Assembly: GCA_964608595.1 (NCBI GenBank)
Contig: CAZSOU010000125.1
Coordinates: 1-6,098 of the forward strand
From: Oleiagrimonas sp964608595
GTDB taxonomy: Bacteria; Pseudomonadota; Gammaproteobacteria; Xanthomonadales; Rhodanobacteraceae
DNA length: 6,098 nucleotides
Direction: 5' to 3'
The notes below the pieces were generated by a model that saw nothing but the letters and a program-made list of their open reading frames with translations, was not told the DNA's origin and did no database searches. Numbering within the stretch: position 1 is the stretch's first letter; every line of letters starts with the position of its first letter. Shown here piece after piece: positions 5,466 through 6,098 of the stretch. Both the position numbers and the translations under genes were made by a program.

Positions 5466-6005
5466 GTGGGGAGTGAGAGCCGTACCCCGCGACGCAGGGT
5501 CTCGATTCGTCGCGTGACAGCAGAGGATGAGCGGGAATTTCTGGCCGGGGTGCGTGCGAGCCGTGCGTTGCATCGCCCCTGGGTATACCCGCCCGATACG
5601 CCGGAAAAATTCCGCGATTACCTCGAGCGCATGGCGGCACCGGACCATCGCGGTTTCCTGGTTTGCCGCGTGGACGATGGCCGCATCGTGGGCGCGATCC
5701 ACATCACGAGCATCGTGTATCGGGCCTTGCGCGGCGGCAATCTCGGGTATTACGCGTTTGCCGGCCACGAGCGGCAGGGGTTGATGCGCGAGGGACTCGC
5801 GGCCGTCATCCGCCACGGGTTCAAGACGCTCAAGCTGCATCGGCTGGAAGCGGCCATCCAGCCCGGCAACGTGGCGTCCATCGCGCTGGTGCGTTCGTGC
5901 GGTCTTGAAAAGGAAGGCTATTCGCCGCGGTTCCTGAAGATCGGCGGCCGCTGGCGCGATCACGAACGCTGGGCCATTCTCGCTCCGCCGTCATCTTCGT
6001 CGTAG
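5466..6005 (+). CDS. GNAT family N-acetyltransferase, RimJ/RimL-like
   Basis: A 179-residue cytoplasmic acetyltransferase of the Acetyltransf_3 / RimJ-RimL branch, which uses acetyl-CoA to modify N-terminal amino groups of ribosomal or other proteins, or small amines. Visible features are an N-terminal strand RVSIRRVTAEDEREFL (11-26), the central strand RIVGAIHITSI (73-83) and the acetyl-CoA loop region LGYYAFAGHERQGLMREGL (93-111), where RQGLMREG replaces the common GKGYATEA. The late motif NVASIALVRSCGLEKEGY (135-152) matches the N-x-x-S-x-x-L...G-x-x-x-E-G block of the family. The C-terminal LKIGGRWRDHERWAI (157-171) resembles RimJ proteins. A serine-rich tail (PPSSSS) ends it. The GTG start is supported by GAGGGA six bases upstream. 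It is probably co-transcribed with pip. The target cannot be told from sequence; RimJ (ribosomal protein S5) is only the nearest named relative I recognise. Confidence 0.9.
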   Translation: MGSESRTPRRRVSIRRVTAEDEREFLAGVRASRALHRPWVYPPDTPEKFRDYLERMAAPDHRGFLVCRVDDGRIVGAIHITSIVYRALRGGNLGYYAFAGHERQGLMREGLAAVIRHGFKTLKLHRLEAAIQPGNVASIALVRSCGLEKEGYSPRFLKIGGRWRDHERWAILAPPSSSS

Positions 6006-6034
6006 GAACCTCGAAAACCGTTGCACTTATCCTT

Positions 6035-6098
6035 GTGGGAGGAGCCGGTGGCCCCGACAGGATGTGCCGCATGATCCGTCGGGGCCACCGGCCCCTCC
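6035..6098. repeat. REP-like long inverted repeat, cut by the window edge
   Basis: A left arm at 6038-6058 pairs with a right arm at 6078-6098 over 21 positions with one mismatch, around a 19-base centre. That centre could itself pair GGAT with ATCC. The left arm is preceded by TGTG, giving the head GTGGGAG seen at the ends of repetitive extragenic palindromes in several GC-rich gammaproteobacteria. It starts 29 bases after the acetyltransferase stop codon and probably continues past the window. It may be a chromosomal REP copy, and in RNA could also act as a strong 3' hairpin. Only one copy is visible, so repetitiveness is inferred. Confidence 0.65.

Noticed and set aside
4453..5640. A 395-codon open frame on the minus strand opposite pip
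   Set aside because: Its composition is that of a codon shadow. The plus strand encodes a complete peptidase with an intact catalytic triad.
1..6098. A defence, toxin-antitoxin, phage or secondary-metabolite system
   Set aside because: Every long frame with protein-like composition is accounted for by a known housekeeping or metabolic family. No mobile-element genes or CRISPR-type direct repeats are present.

Overview
The window is GC-rich, densely coded chromosomal DNA with housekeeping and metabolic genes. I see no phage, plasmid, CRISPR, defence or insertion-sequence genes. A class II ribonucleotide reductase split into NrdJa and NrdJb is known from Pseudomonas. The prolyl aminopeptidase has its catalytic residues at the same spacing as the Xanthomonas campestris enzyme. 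A manganese riboswitch sits in front of a manganese exporter, and a REP-like repeat starting GTGGGAG lies at the right edge. Together these point to a gammaproteobacterium, perhaps of the Xanthomonadales (Rhodanobacteraceae-like) or Pseudomonas side. This is an inference from remembered families, not a search result.

Layout. Bases 1-1067 hold the 3' part of nrdJa, the B12-dependent ribonucleotide reductase catalytic chain, followed after 27 bases by the complete nrdJb (1095-1823). The two reading frames are in phase, and a single TGA is the only stop between them. A UUCG-loop intrinsic terminator (1971-1999) ends this unit. On the minus strand and convergent with it is a TMEM165/GDT1 (UPF0016) membrane protein, best read as a GTG-started 189-residue cation exporter (2665-2096). 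Its 5' leader (about 2854-2666) contains a well-formed yybP-ykoY manganese-sensing riboswitch aptamer (2850-2737), directly behind a sigma70-like promoter (2889-2861).

Divergent from the exporter, on the plus strand, is a GlcD/D-2-hydroxyglutarate-dehydrogenase-like FAD oxidoreductase (2977-4359). It is followed by a 129-base spacer with an imperfect hairpin and a possible promoter. Then come pip, prolyl aminopeptidase (4489-5442), and a RimJ-like GNAT acetyltransferase (5466-6005), closely spaced as a likely two-gene operon. The right edge (6035-6098) is a long inverted repeat cut off by the window.

The genes do not form one pathway. There are four transcription units: deoxyribonucleotide synthesis, manganese export under riboswitch control, oxidation of a D-2-hydroxy acid, and peptide end-processing with N-acetylation. 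The items most worth following up are the riboswitch, which uses most of the space upstream of the exporter and would mislead a gene caller, and the single in-frame TGA that splits the ribonucleotide reductase. I found no convincing evidence of a wholly undescribed system.
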